Shown: in pieces, positions 16,227 to 22,996 of the stretch
How positions within the stretch are numbered: position 1 is the first letter of the stretch
How the letters are laid out: the number at the start of each line of letters is the position of its first letter
NCBI GenBank assembly: GCA_003762715.1
Contig: RIBJ01000046.1
Coordinates: forward strand, 1-36,059
Length of the DNA stretch: 36,059 bases
Direction of reading: 5' to 3'
Source of the DNA: Muribaculaceae bacterium Isolate-104 (HZI)
GTDB taxonomy: Bacteria > Bacteroidota > Bacteroidia > Bacteroidales > Muribaculaceae
Translations under genes and position numbers: made by a program
Notes under the pieces: model-generated
The model's input: only the letters and a program-made list of their open reading frames with translations
Told to the model about the DNA's origin: nothing
The model's database searches: none

Positions 16227-16661
16227 TCAGAAGGGCAGGGTAGAGGTTGTGGTGATATACCTGCGCTCAAATTCCTCGTTAGTCATGCAGAGCATCATTA
16301 TGCCTTGTATGAGAGATAGAATTGCTGCAACCGAACCGCAGGACACCAGAGAAATAACCAGAAATATTATTCCGGCTGTGGTTTTGCCCAGGTAGAAATA
16401 ATGAATGCCGAGCGAGCCGAGAAATATGGCGAGGAGAGCCGCTATGCCGCGGCTTTTTCCGTGGGGACCTTCGGCAAACGCATCATTTGCTGCCCAGCCC
16501 GACACATACTGGGAGTTGTTGCAACACTGCTGCTGGCTCTGTTGCTGCTGAGCTCCGAATGGAGGAGGGGTAACAAGGTCGCTCTGGCAATAACGGCATT
16601 TTATGGCTTCCTGCTTTATTTCTTCGCCGCAGTAGGGGCATTTTTTCGTATCTTCTGTCAT
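16227..16661 (-). CDS. Zinc-ribbon / TM2 domain membrane protein
   Basis: 144 residues. The N-terminal zinc ribbon has two CPYC/CRYC-type knuckles (about residues 8-27). A Gln-rich low-complexity linker encoded by CAA/CAG repeats (about 37-52, including CC) follows. A TM2 domain (about 70-130) has two hydrophobic helices joined by the conserved loop GSLGIHYFYLGKTTAGI. TM2 proteins are small inner-membrane proteins of unclear function. It lies 33 bases downstream of the small membrane protein gene on the same strand, so it may belong to the ABC/GntR operon. A large hairpin follows the stop codon. Confidence 0.85.
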   Translation of the reverse strand: MTEDTKKCPYCGEEIKQEAIKCRYCQSDLVTPPPFGAQQQQSQQQCCNNSQYVSGWAANDAFAEGPHGKSRGIAALLAIFLGSLGIHYFYLGKTTAGIIFLVISLVSCGSVAAILSLIQGIMMLCMTNEEFERRYITTTSTLPF

Positions 16662-16694
16662 GACAATGATGGTTTTTTCTGTTAAAAGTTGTAA

Positions 16695-16934
16695 TCAGGC
16701 ACAAAGGTATAGTTTTTCAAAGGCTGTCACAATACTTTCGGCAATATTTATGCAGCAGAAGGCAATTTTGTCGGTCAGTTCAATGTAACCGTCTATTCCC
16801 ATGTCTATGCAATGGCTGTCAGTCAAAGTGTTGCGCAGGTATTCGACTGAGTTTCTTACAGGAGACAGAAAGAAGGATGCCGCTATCATTATGACTGCCG
16901 CTGTTGCGGATGCCGCTTTGTCCGAGACTTTCAT
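16695..16934 (-). CDS. Small putative membrane protein
   Basis: 79 residues with one hydrophobic N-terminal segment (AAVIMIAASFFL) and a mostly polar remainder with three Cys. I do not recognise it. Support for being real is the ATGA overlap of its start with the stop of the preceding gene and its same-strand position in the ABC/GntR operon. Possible roles, such as an accessory subunit of the transporter, are guesses. Confidence 0.5.
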   Translation of the reverse strand: MKVSDKAASATAAVIMIAASFFLSPVRNSVEYLRNTLTDSHCIDMGIDGYIELTDKIAFCCINIAESIVTAFEKLYLCA

Positions 16935-17755
16935 TTTGAAGAGATGTGTTGTATGGTGCTGTTTTCTGTGAAAAGTTTCAAGGCTGTGTTCGGTACGGAG
17001 ATGCTGTTTATGCGCATGTTAGTCGCGTATACAGTCACTCCGTCTTTGTTGTCGCTGTCCATTATCAGCGCGTTGACGCAAGTAAGCGAGTCGCCCCTAA
17101 GGTTTGCCTGATAGTTGCCGTTGTGCGGAATCAGGGAGTCGATTTCGCTGCCGTCAAGATATAGGCTTATTCTGTTTCTCCACGTCGATTTCATCTTTAC
17201 ATTGTTGATTTTGCATGAGTTCAGCATGACAGACGTGAATCGTGATGTGATATTGAGAGAGTCAGACACCATGCCGTTTATAGCCACTGAGTAGTCACAG
17301 CCCAAGAACATTGATACTATCGGATAGGGGGTGGTGACAGTAACTGGCACTGGGCAATTTAGCCGCCGGAGTCTGTAGCTGCCGGGGTCTTTTATAGTGT
17401 CTTCCGGTGGAGTCTGAATGGAAATACGCAGAGTATCACCCGTGTTTTCGCATAAAAGAAACCGTTTCAGCTGATCGGGGACAGATATGGTTACATTTTT
17501 TGCAGTATCGCTCACATTGACGCGTATGCCGGCAAAAGAATCGGAAATAATAGACATTTTGGAATTGTTCACAGTCGGTATAACCAAAGTGTTGAAGCGT
17601 TTTGCATTAAAGGTATGGCATGGCGCCCCTTCCTCAACTGTTATCGTGCTATCGGTGTAAGGCACGCCCTTAAGACATTCATGTGCTACGATGCCAAGCA
17701 TCAGCGCCCAGCACACTGCCGTCATGGCAATCATTATGACAGTACTCTTTTTCAT
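16931..17755 (-). CDS. Membrane-anchored or secreted protein, GIN/DUF2807-like
   Basis: 274 residues: N-terminal hydrophobic segment (about 6-27), then a Cys/Thr-rich domain with alternating short beta-strand patterns (NVTISVPDQLK, LNITSRFTSVMLNSCKINNVKM, ISLYLDGSEIDSLIP) that resemble the beta-helical GIN or DUF4097-type domains often found beside ABC transporters in Bacteroidetes. That family assignment is inference from pattern and context. The start overlaps the GntR gene by four bases (ATGA) and the end overlaps the small membrane protein gene, so all are translated from one message. Confidence 0.6.
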   Translation of the reverse strand: MKKSTVIMIAMTAVCWALMLGIVAHECLKGVPYTDSTITVEEGAPCHTFNAKRFNTLVIPTVNNSKMSIISDSFAGIRVNVSDTAKNVTISVPDQLKRFLLCENTGDTLRISIQTPPEDTIKDPGSYRLRRLNCPVPVTVTTPYPIVSMFLGCDYSVAINGMVSDSLNITSRFTSVMLNSCKINNVKMKSTWRNRISLYLDGSEIDSLIPHNGNYQANLRGDSLTCVNALIMDSDNKDGVTVYATNMRINSISVPNTALKLFTENSTIQHISSK

Positions 17756-18132
17756 TTCAGGCTCTTGTTATTGTTGTTGCAGAAAGCGCGGTATTCATCC
17801 GCAAGATTATCGGCATTCCAGCCGAAGTAAGATATTCGTTCGAAGAAATAGGGCAGCTCCTCGGCATAGAACACGTCGCGGCGCATCTCAAGGATTTTTT
17901 CGCCGGCGCTGTCGCTGACAAAATAGCCGAGACCGCGTTTGTTAAACACAATGCCTTTCTGTTCGAGGTATTCATATGTTCTCACAACCGTATTGGGGTT
18001 TACCTCGACTTCTGCGGCAAACTCCCGTACAGAGGGTATGCGCCCGCCTGCGGTGTAGCGCCCGGACGTTATGGCATCCATGATACGGTCGCCCAACTGG
18101 AGGTATATGGCTTTGCTGCTGTTAAAATCCAT
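17752..18132 (-). CDS. GntR family transcriptional regulator, YtrA type
   Basis: 126 residues: an N-terminal winged helix-turn-helix (about 8-75, with IYLQLGDRIMDAITSGRYTAGGRIPSVREFA and VNPNTVVRTYEYLEQKG) and a short C-terminal tail of about 45 residues, too small for a large effector-binding domain. That is the layout of YtrA-subfamily repressors, which usually sit inside ABC-transporter operons they control. It is the third gene after ATPase and permease, with 4 bases to the permease gene and a 4-base overlap with the next. A palindrome at 19820-19843 is the natural candidate operator. Confidence 0.9.
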   Translation of the reverse strand: MDFNSSKAIYLQLGDRIMDAITSGRYTAGGRIPSVREFAAEVEVNPNTVVRTYEYLEQKGIVFNKRGLGYFVSDSAGEKILEMRRDVFYAEELPYFFERISYFGWNADNLADEYRAFCNNNNKSLK

Positions 18133-18136
18133 ATTG

Positions 18137-18964
18137 TCAGCGGCGAGTGGTTATTACATCCAGTTCACGCAGCCTTAGCCACGCCATGGCGAGATTGAAC
18201 ACTATGGCTGCAATTTCCAGACAAATGAAAAATTCCACACAGTGTTCTTCAAGCCATGATTGCTGTATGTATATCAATCCATGATAGAGCTTGTCGGTAA
18301 GCCAGACCGCCGAGGCTATATAGCAGATTGCTAGGGCTGAAAATACAACGAATGTTTTCAGCGCGGAGGTCTTGTGCCATATCACCGAGCCGAGAATAAA
18401 CAGAGACTCCGCTGCGAGAAAGCCGACGGATATGAGTGTCACTACGCCGAATGTGTGCCATTTTGGCAGTATGAGATCACGAATCTCCGGTTTGAAAACC
18501 GCAACATATAGCGGCATTGGCTCTATTACATGCACCATGCAGCTAACCATAAGACACCGCAGACTCTCTGCCACGCACACCAGAACAATGAATGCCACAG
18601 GAAATACAATCATGTAAAGCACCACGCGCGAAATCAGTTTTTCGGAAGCGTTTGCCGGAATCATGAGAAGGTTTATTCTGCCCTGCTTGTTTTTCAGGGT
18701 AGAAAATATGTTCGAGCATCCCAGCACTCCGAGAATATAGCCTGTGACTATGTACATCGGCACAAGCCTGAGCATGGCACTGTCGTGGTTAGGATAATCC
18801 GAGGTATATATAATGTAGTTGGCTTCTAACGAATATACGCAAGCCAAAAACACCAGTATGCCGAGAATGCCTGCCAGTGCAAGCAGAAAGAATCGTTTGT
18901 TTTCCGTTATGTAAAGCCTGGCAAGCAGCGCGCAGCGGCTTGGGCTGAAAGAATCCTTTGTCAT
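18137..18964 (-). CDS. ABC transporter permease-like membrane protein
   Basis: 275 residues with about six hydrophobic segments (for instance around 27-45, 70-90, 112-135, 175-195, 205-225, 245-265). No sequence motif identifies a substrate. It lies 15 bases after an ABC ATPase gene and 4 bases before a YtrA-type regulator, so it is most likely the membrane half of an ABC-2-like exporter or a cell-envelope stress transporter similar to the Ytr systems of Firmicutes. Function is inferred from context. Confidence 0.7.
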   Translation of the reverse strand: MTKDSFSPSRCALLARLYITENKRFFLLALAGILGILVFLACVYSLEANYIIYTSDYPNHDSAMLRLVPMYIVTGYILGVLGCSNIFSTLKNKQGRINLLMIPANASEKLISRVVLYMIVFPVAFIVLVCVAESLRCLMVSCMVHVIEPMPLYVAVFKPEIRDLILPKWHTFGVVTLISVGFLAAESLFILGSVIWHKTSALKTFVVFSALAICYIASAVWLTDKLYHGLIYIQQSWLEEHCVEFFICLEIAAIVFNLAMAWLRLRELDVITTRR

Positions 18965-18979
18965 GTGTGCGGCAGATTT

Positions 18980-19819
18980 TTATTTGTTTTGAAAAATGGA
19001 TGAGAGAAGCTCCGGATTGGAGAGCGCGAATTCAAACAGCGATTCCAGATTAAACTCCGTGTCAGAGTTGTCGTTGTTCGCCACGATTATGTTGCTGCCT
19101 CCTACAGACGGTTGGGAGTAGAAAGCTTCGCTGATGAGGCGAGGGTTGTTGGTAGACATGAATCTGAGTCTTGACAGTATGGCGCTTACCGCCTGGTTGA
19201 ACAGCACTCGGTTGCTGTCGGTAACAACCACATGGTCAAGGATGCGGTCTATGTCGCGCACCTGATGCGTTGATATCAATATAGTGCGCTCATCGTCCAT
19301 AGACGATACAATGAATTTGCGGAAGCGGCTCTTGCCCGGAATGTCGAGCCCGTTTGTAGGCTCGTCGAGCAGCAGCAGCGGTGTGTTGCAGGCAAGGGCG
19401 AAACTCATGAACGCTTTCTTTTTCTGACCCATTGACAGCGCCCCGAGGTGCAAATCCCCGTCAAGGTCGAGGGTGTCAAGATGCTTTTTCAGGTCCTCAT
19501 GGCTGAAACGCGGATAGAAGCGCGAGTTTATAGAAAGGTATCTGCTCAGCGATATATTAGGCAGATTAAACTCTTCCGGCACTATGAATATGTCTGACAC
19601 GGTAGACGGTAGTCGGAGTCTGGTGTCTGCGCCGTTGAACAGAACCTGCCCTTTTGCCGGGGTCAGCAGCCCCGCGATAAGGTATAGCAGCGTAGACTTG
19701 CCGGCACCGTTGCGACCGAGTAACCCGTAGATGCCTCCGGGAGCCAGCGACAGCGAAAAATCGCTGATAACCGGCGACGATTTGCGGTAGGCGAACGAGA
19801 CGTTTTGGATATCAAGCAT
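18980..19819 (-). CDS. ABC transporter ATP-binding protein
   Basis: 279 residues from ATG 19819 (MLDIQNVSFAYRKSS); the longer frame up to 19936 reads through the promoter and is unlikely. Walker A GLLGRNGAGKST at about 34-45, signature LSMGQKKKAF at about 130-139, Walker B plus D-loop LLLLDEPTNGLD at about 148-160, and switch His ISTHQVRD. The C-terminal 60 residues are not part of the core fold. It powers the adjacent permease. The promoter (TTTG-N21-TACATTTG) and a palindrome abut the start codon. Confidence 0.92.
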   Translation of the reverse strand: MLDIQNVSFAYRKSSPVISDFSLSLAPGGIYGLLGRNGAGKSTLLYLIAGLLTPAKGQVLFNGADTRLRLPSTVSDIFIVPEEFNLPNISLSRYLSINSRFYPRFSHEDLKKHLDTLDLDGDLHLGALSMGQKKKAFMSFALACNTPLLLLDEPTNGLDIPGKSRFRKFIVSSMDDERTILISTHQVRDIDRILDHVVVTDSNRVLFNQAVSAILSRLRFMSTNNPRLISEAFYSQPSVGGSNIIVANNDNSDTEFNLESLFEFALSNPELLSSIFQNK

Positions 19820-19843
19820 AGTGTAATAGTATAATAGTACACT
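19820..19843. promoter_or_regulatory. Putative GntR/YtrA operator AGTGTA-N12-TACACT
   Basis: The inverted repeat AGTGTA (19820-19825) / TACACT (19838-19843) lies between the ABC operon's -7 box (19845-19852) and its start codon (19817-19819). It therefore covers the predicted transcription start, where a bound repressor would block RNA polymerase. From memory, YtrA of B. subtilis recognises AGTGTA-N13-TACACT, a nearly identical site. The cognate regulator is probably the GntR protein at 17752-18132. Confidence 0.7.
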
Positions 19844-19844
19844 G

Positions 19845-19877
19845 CAAATGTAATGATATCTGTTCCAATTTTCCAAA
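19845..19877 (-). promoter_or_regulatory. Bacteroidetes promoter of the ABC/GntR operon
   Basis: On the minus strand TTTG (19877-19874) is followed by 21 bases and TACATTTG (19852-19845). The -7 box is one base from the AGTGTA/TACACT palindrome. Confidence 0.7.
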
Positions 19878-19969
19878 TTTTTTGCCAAAAAAATGTTATC
19901 CCGCCCGGTATGTACTGCCTTCCGTGGCGCCTTCACCTTGATTTCGCATCAAGCCTGTGGCTGTTGCAC

Positions 19970-20016
19970 AAAAAAATGAAGATTCTGTAAGATATTGAAT
20001 TACAGAACCTTCATTT
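19970..20016 (-). terminator. Intrinsic terminator after tRNA-Thr
   Basis: A 17-bp stem (19974-19990 against 20000-20016, one mismatch) with a 9-nt loop is followed on the minus strand by seven T residues (19976-19970). It begins two bases after the tRNA 3' end. Confidence 0.88.
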
Positions 20017-20017
20017 G

Positions 20018-20090
20018 AGCCGCGAGTGGGACTCGAACCCACGACCTTTTCGTTACGAATGAAATGCTCTACCGACTGAGCTATTGCGGC
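20018..20090 (-). tRNA. tRNA-Thr (anticodon CGU)
   Basis: 73 nt: acceptor GCCGCAA/TCGCGGC, D arm GCTC...GAGC with AGTCGGTA loop, anticodon loop TTCGTAA (CGT at 20057-20055), T arm GTGGG-TTCGAGT-CCCAC, discriminator T, no encoded CCA. Two A-C mismatches are present, at 6-67 in the acceptor stem and 31-39 in the anticodon stem. It has its own -7 box at 20113-20120 and a strong terminator. Confidence 0.9.
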
Positions 20091-20092
20091 GG

Positions 20093-20121
20093 GTAACTTG
20101 CGTTTTGTAACGCAAAGTTAC
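20093..20121 (-). promoter_or_regulatory. tRNA-Thr promoter within an inverted repeat
   Basis: The minus strand reads TAACTTTG at 20120-20113, a TAnnTTTG match placed directly after the TAG stop of the DUF4270 gene. The same bases form a 12-bp inverted repeat with one bulge (GTAACTTGCGTT / AACGCAAAGTTAC). The tRNA could be transcribed from here as well as by read-through. Confidence 0.5.
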
Positions 20122-21506
20122 TAATTATTTGCGTACTGACGGGTATATGTCAGTTTTATTTTTGCGTTGTCAAGATCCAGCTTTACCATTGCGGGCTTGG
20201 TCACATACGGGCTTATGGTGGTGACGTAGGTGACACTTGTCTGGTAGTAGCTGTTTGAGGTTGATTCAGAGTCGATGTTTACAGCGGTCAGCACAAATGT
20301 GTAGTCGTCGGCGGTAATTTCGTCTTTTTCAAGCATCGAGCTGAGATATGCTCTCATGTCGCTGAAGTTGTAGCTGTTTGTAGTGGCGTTGTATGTGGCT
20401 ACAAACGATGTTTTGTTGTCGTTGATTTTGTTTTCGGCAAAGAATTTGTCTTTTTCGGAAGCGAGTACCATAAGTATGTTTTCTGGAGGCTCTATGCCGT
20501 AGTCGTTGGTTATTGTCTCGGCAGGTATGCTCATGCTCAGCGAGTTGAGTACAGATAGCGAGCCGGCTCCGTTGCGGTACGAATCTATGAGCTGCCGGGT
20601 TGGCATTGTAAGGGTTACTTCCATGCCTGTGGGGGCTACAATCAGGCGGTCGCCGTTGCGGGTCATCTCGGTGAGTTCTCTGCTGATGTTGAACAGAATG
20701 TTGTTGTTTGTCACAACTTCCGGTGTTACCGCAAAGTAAGATTTCACCTTATTATATATGGTGTCTTTCTCCACGTCATCAACGGTCACTTTGTCGTGTT
20801 TGCGGTAATACAGGTTGATTCTTGTTTCGGATATGTTCATTATTCTGCCCGAGCCGAAAGAGTTGGAAATATACAGTCCGGGAAAGAGTTTGGCAAATTC
20901 CGTGGGCGACGCGAACGCATCGGGGTTTCTTTCAAAGTCTTCAAACAGGGCCTGTCCCAGCGAGCGCGGAAGGTCTACAGTTACCGAACGGAAGCTCAGA
21001 TTGTTTATCGAGTCGTTGTGCATCGCGTGACCGGTATATATTGTAGAACCTATCGGTGTGGGGTCATAGTAGCCTTGCGGGTCGAAATTGCTGTATATGG
21101 GCGAGGGGAGTTGCTCTGTCAGGCGGTACACCTGCAGCCCCATCGGCACAAGTGAGTCGCCGGTGAAGTCGCCCGGCTGCATGAACATTATCAGTTTTGC
21201 CGAGTCTACATCCTCTACAGTCACGCCTTCTGTCTCCATGGTTATGGCTGGAAGAAACTGGCACACGATGTCTGAGCTTATGCTGCCGAACTCTTTGGCG
21301 TCCAGTCTGCCGAGCAGTTGAGTGAGGGTGCGTGACTGCACCACAGGGTTGAGGGTCGATTGACCGCTGACAACAAATGTGCTGTCAATGACAATCTGGG
21401 TGTCATCGGTTACAAGCGATGAGCCTATTGTCGAGGTGCTGTCTTCGCAGGAGCTGAACGCAACGGCGCCGAGCAGCAGCATTGAAAATATTCCGGAAAA
21501 TTTCAT
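20121..21506 (-). CDS. DUF4270 domain lipoprotein
   Basis: 461 residues. The lipoprotein signal is MKFSGIFSMLLLGAVAFSSC, with lipobox Cys at 20. The following region (DSTSTIGSSLVTDDTQIVIDSTF and the LLGRLDAKEFG block) is typical of DUF4270, a Bacteroidetes family of cell-surface or periplasmic lipoproteins of unknown role. The rest is beta-rich and predicted to be exported. It lies 23 bases downstream of the glycogen-synthase-like gene on the same strand, a pairing seen in Bacteroidales genomes. The tRNA-Thr gene follows. Confidence 0.85.
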   Translation of the reverse strand: MKFSGIFSMLLLGAVAFSSCEDSTSTIGSSLVTDDTQIVIDSTFVVSGQSTLNPVVQSRTLTQLLGRLDAKEFGSISSDIVCQFLPAITMETEGVTVEDVDSAKLIMFMQPGDFTGDSLVPMGLQVYRLTEQLPSPIYSNFDPQGYYDPTPIGSTIYTGHAMHNDSINNLSFRSVTVDLPRSLGQALFEDFERNPDAFASPTEFAKLFPGLYISNSFGSGRIMNISETRINLYYRKHDKVTVDDVEKDTIYNKVKSYFAVTPEVVTNNNILFNISRELTEMTRNGDRLIVAPTGMEVTLTMPTRQLIDSYRNGAGSLSVLNSLSMSIPAETITNDYGIEPPENILMVLASEKDKFFAENKINDNKTSFVATYNATTNSYNFSDMRAYLSSMLEKDEITADDYTFVLTAVNIDSESTSNSYYQTSVTYVTTISPYVTKPAMVKLDLDNAKIKLTYTRQYANN

Positions 21507-21529
21507 GTTTAGGGGTATGGGGCTTTTCG

Positions 21530-22351
21530 TTATTCGCCGCCGTTTACAAGGGCTTTATAAAATTCGGCGTATTTTTCTGCGAAATCCTCTTCGCCGGGGT
21601 ACTCGAGTACCGGCTTCGAAATAGAGCGGGCAAAATCTACAAGCGCGGGGTCTGCATCCGGCGATGACACCACAACCGCGTCCGAGTGCATTATGGCAAG
21701 TTTGTTCAGCGCAGTGCAGTCGGCGGGGGTGTCGCCGAGAGCGGCGAGGTCTTCGTCGGTAAACTGTAGCATTCTCAGCTTTTCGCCGAGGCGTGCGTCA
21801 AGGGTGCCGTCAAATTTTTCCGAGCGGAGCGAGTACACTATTTTGGATTTTGCCAGTGCGGGGTCGTCGTGATACATGCGTTTGACATACATCGGCACAA
21901 GTGTGGATATCCAGCCGGTGCAGTGTATCACGGCAGGGTCCCACCGGAGTTTCTTGACGGTTTCTATAATGCCGCGCGCAAAAAACATCATGCGCTCGTC
22001 ATTGTCGCCGGGGCTGCTCACTGTTTCGAGCTCTTTGGCTCCCGCTCTCTGGAAGTAGTCGTCGTTGTCAATAAAATATACCTGCATTCTCGAAGGCTGC
22101 AGTGTTGCAACCTTGATGATGAGGGGATGGTCGCTGTCATCTATGATGATGTTCATTCCCGACAGGCGTATCACTTCATGAAGCTGATTGCGGCGTTCGT
22201 TTATACAACCGTATTTCGGCATGAAGGTTCTCACTTCAAATCCCTTTTCCTGAACCTTTTGCGGTAAGTCTCTGCCGAAGAGGGCGAGAGGTGAGTCGGG
22301 CAGGTACGGGGCTATTTCCTGCGAGATATAGAGCAATTTTTTGTTTTCCAT
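21530..22351 (-). CDS. Glycogen/starch synthase-like protein, GT5 domain only
   Basis: 273 residues from ATG 22351 (the in-frame TTG at 22357 is less likely). Only the N-terminal glycosyltransferase-5 fold is present: LLYISQEIAPYLPDSPLALFGRDLPQKVQEKGFEVRTFMPKYG at the start and VIHCTGWISTLVPMYVK near 145. Real GlgA enzymes have about 480-550 residues with a second GT-B half, and carry KxGGL near the N-terminus to hold ADP-glucose; that motif is missing here. It may be regulatory or structural rather than a working synthase. In an operon with the DUF4270 gene; promoter at 22390-22397. Confidence 0.85.
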   Translation of the reverse strand: MENKKLLYISQEIAPYLPDSPLALFGRDLPQKVQEKGFEVRTFMPKYGCINERRNQLHEVIRLSGMNIIIDDSDHPLIIKVATLQPSRMQVYFIDNDDYFQRAGAKELETVSSPGDNDERMMFFARGIIETVKKLRWDPAVIHCTGWISTLVPMYVKRMYHDDPALAKSKIVYSLRSEKFDGTLDARLGEKLRMLQFTDEDLAALGDTPADCTALNKLAIMHSDAVVVSSPDADPALVDFARSISKPVLEYPGEEDFAEKYAEFYKALVNGGE

Positions 22352-22389
22352 CGACAAATGGTATATTTTACTTTATAGTTACGGTGGCG

Positions 22390-22397
22390 CAAAGTTA
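22390..22397 (-). promoter_or_regulatory. Bacteroidetes -7 element for the GT5/DUF4270 operon
   Basis: The minus strand reads TAACTTTG (TAnnTTTG), 38 nt upstream of the ATG at 22351. Confidence 0.55.
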
Positions 22398-22503
22398 CGA
22401 TTTTTTTTTGAAATATTCCTGACCTTGCCGTCTGTGTTTGCCGTTTGCCCCGTGTCTCTCGTCAAAAATATATAAATAGGGGTGTTTTTTGGCGGATATA
22501 AAG

Positions 22504-22511
22504 TATCTTTG
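22504..22511 (+). promoter_or_regulatory. Bacteroidetes -7 element for the dsbD-to-DHHW operon
   Basis: TATCTTTG matches TAnnTTTG, 20 nt before the first ATG at 22532. It is the only convincing promoter box I see before the eleven-gene run that ends at 33804. Confidence 0.55.
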
Positions 22512-22531
22512 CACAGTTTTTCTCTAAAATT

Positions 22532-22996
22532 ATGATTATGCGCAAATATTTATACGCTCTTGTTATGTGTGTTTGCGGCATTTTGCCATGTCTCGGGCAG
22601 GATGATGCCCCGATAAGATGGCAGGTGTCGGTAAAGATGACCTCTGCCACGCAGGGAGTGGCTGTGTTCAAGGCACGGATAGCGCCGGGCTGGCATCTGT
22701 ACGGATTCAATCTGCCTGCCGGTGGTCCCAAGTCAACCGAAATCGACATGTCGCAGAGCATAGGCATTCGTTTCACAGCGACTCTGAAGCCGGATCGCAC
22801 TCCGGTGAAGGTTCACGACAGCATGTTTGACCTTGACCTCTCCTGGTGGGACAGCGACATTGCCTTCCGCCGCCCGTTTGTTGTGACCGATGCGGCAAAG
22901 GCAGTTCTTAAAGGCAAAATCTCTTATATGGGCTGCAATGACGAAACTTGCTCACCGCCTAAAACCCAGTCGTTTGATAAAAAGATAGGAAAATAA
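22532..22996 (+). CDS. Stand-alone DsbD N-terminal (alpha) domain protein
   Basis: 154 residues: a signal peptide (about 1-22, ending CLGQ) and one immunoglobulin-like DsbD-alpha domain, with GWHLYGFNLPAGGPKSTEI and the redox pair in MGCNDETCSPP (C-x4-C). DsbD-alpha receives electrons from the DsbD membrane domain and hands them to periplasmic partners. The next gene encodes full DsbD with its own alpha domain that is visibly paralogous, and the two overlap by one base (TAATG). The protein may be a second output partner for the same membrane hub. Confidence 0.88.
   Translation: MIMRKYLYALVMCVCGILPCLGQDDAPIRWQVSVKMTSATQGVAVFKARIAPGWHLYGFNLPAGGPKSTEIDMSQSIGIRFTATLKPDRTPVKVHDSMFDLDLSWWDSDIAFRRPFVVTDAAKAVLKGKISYMGCNDETCSPPKTQSFDKKIGK

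Noticed and set aside
16535-16560. CAG/CAA repeat in the TM2 gene as a phase-variable tract
   Set aside because: The codons are mixed CAG/CAA and in-frame, giving only a Gln-rich linker; length change would not shift the frame by design.
19820-19936. Longer N-terminus for the ABC ATPase
   Set aside because: This segment holds the promoter and palindrome; MLDIQNVSF at 19819 is the normal start for such ATPases.
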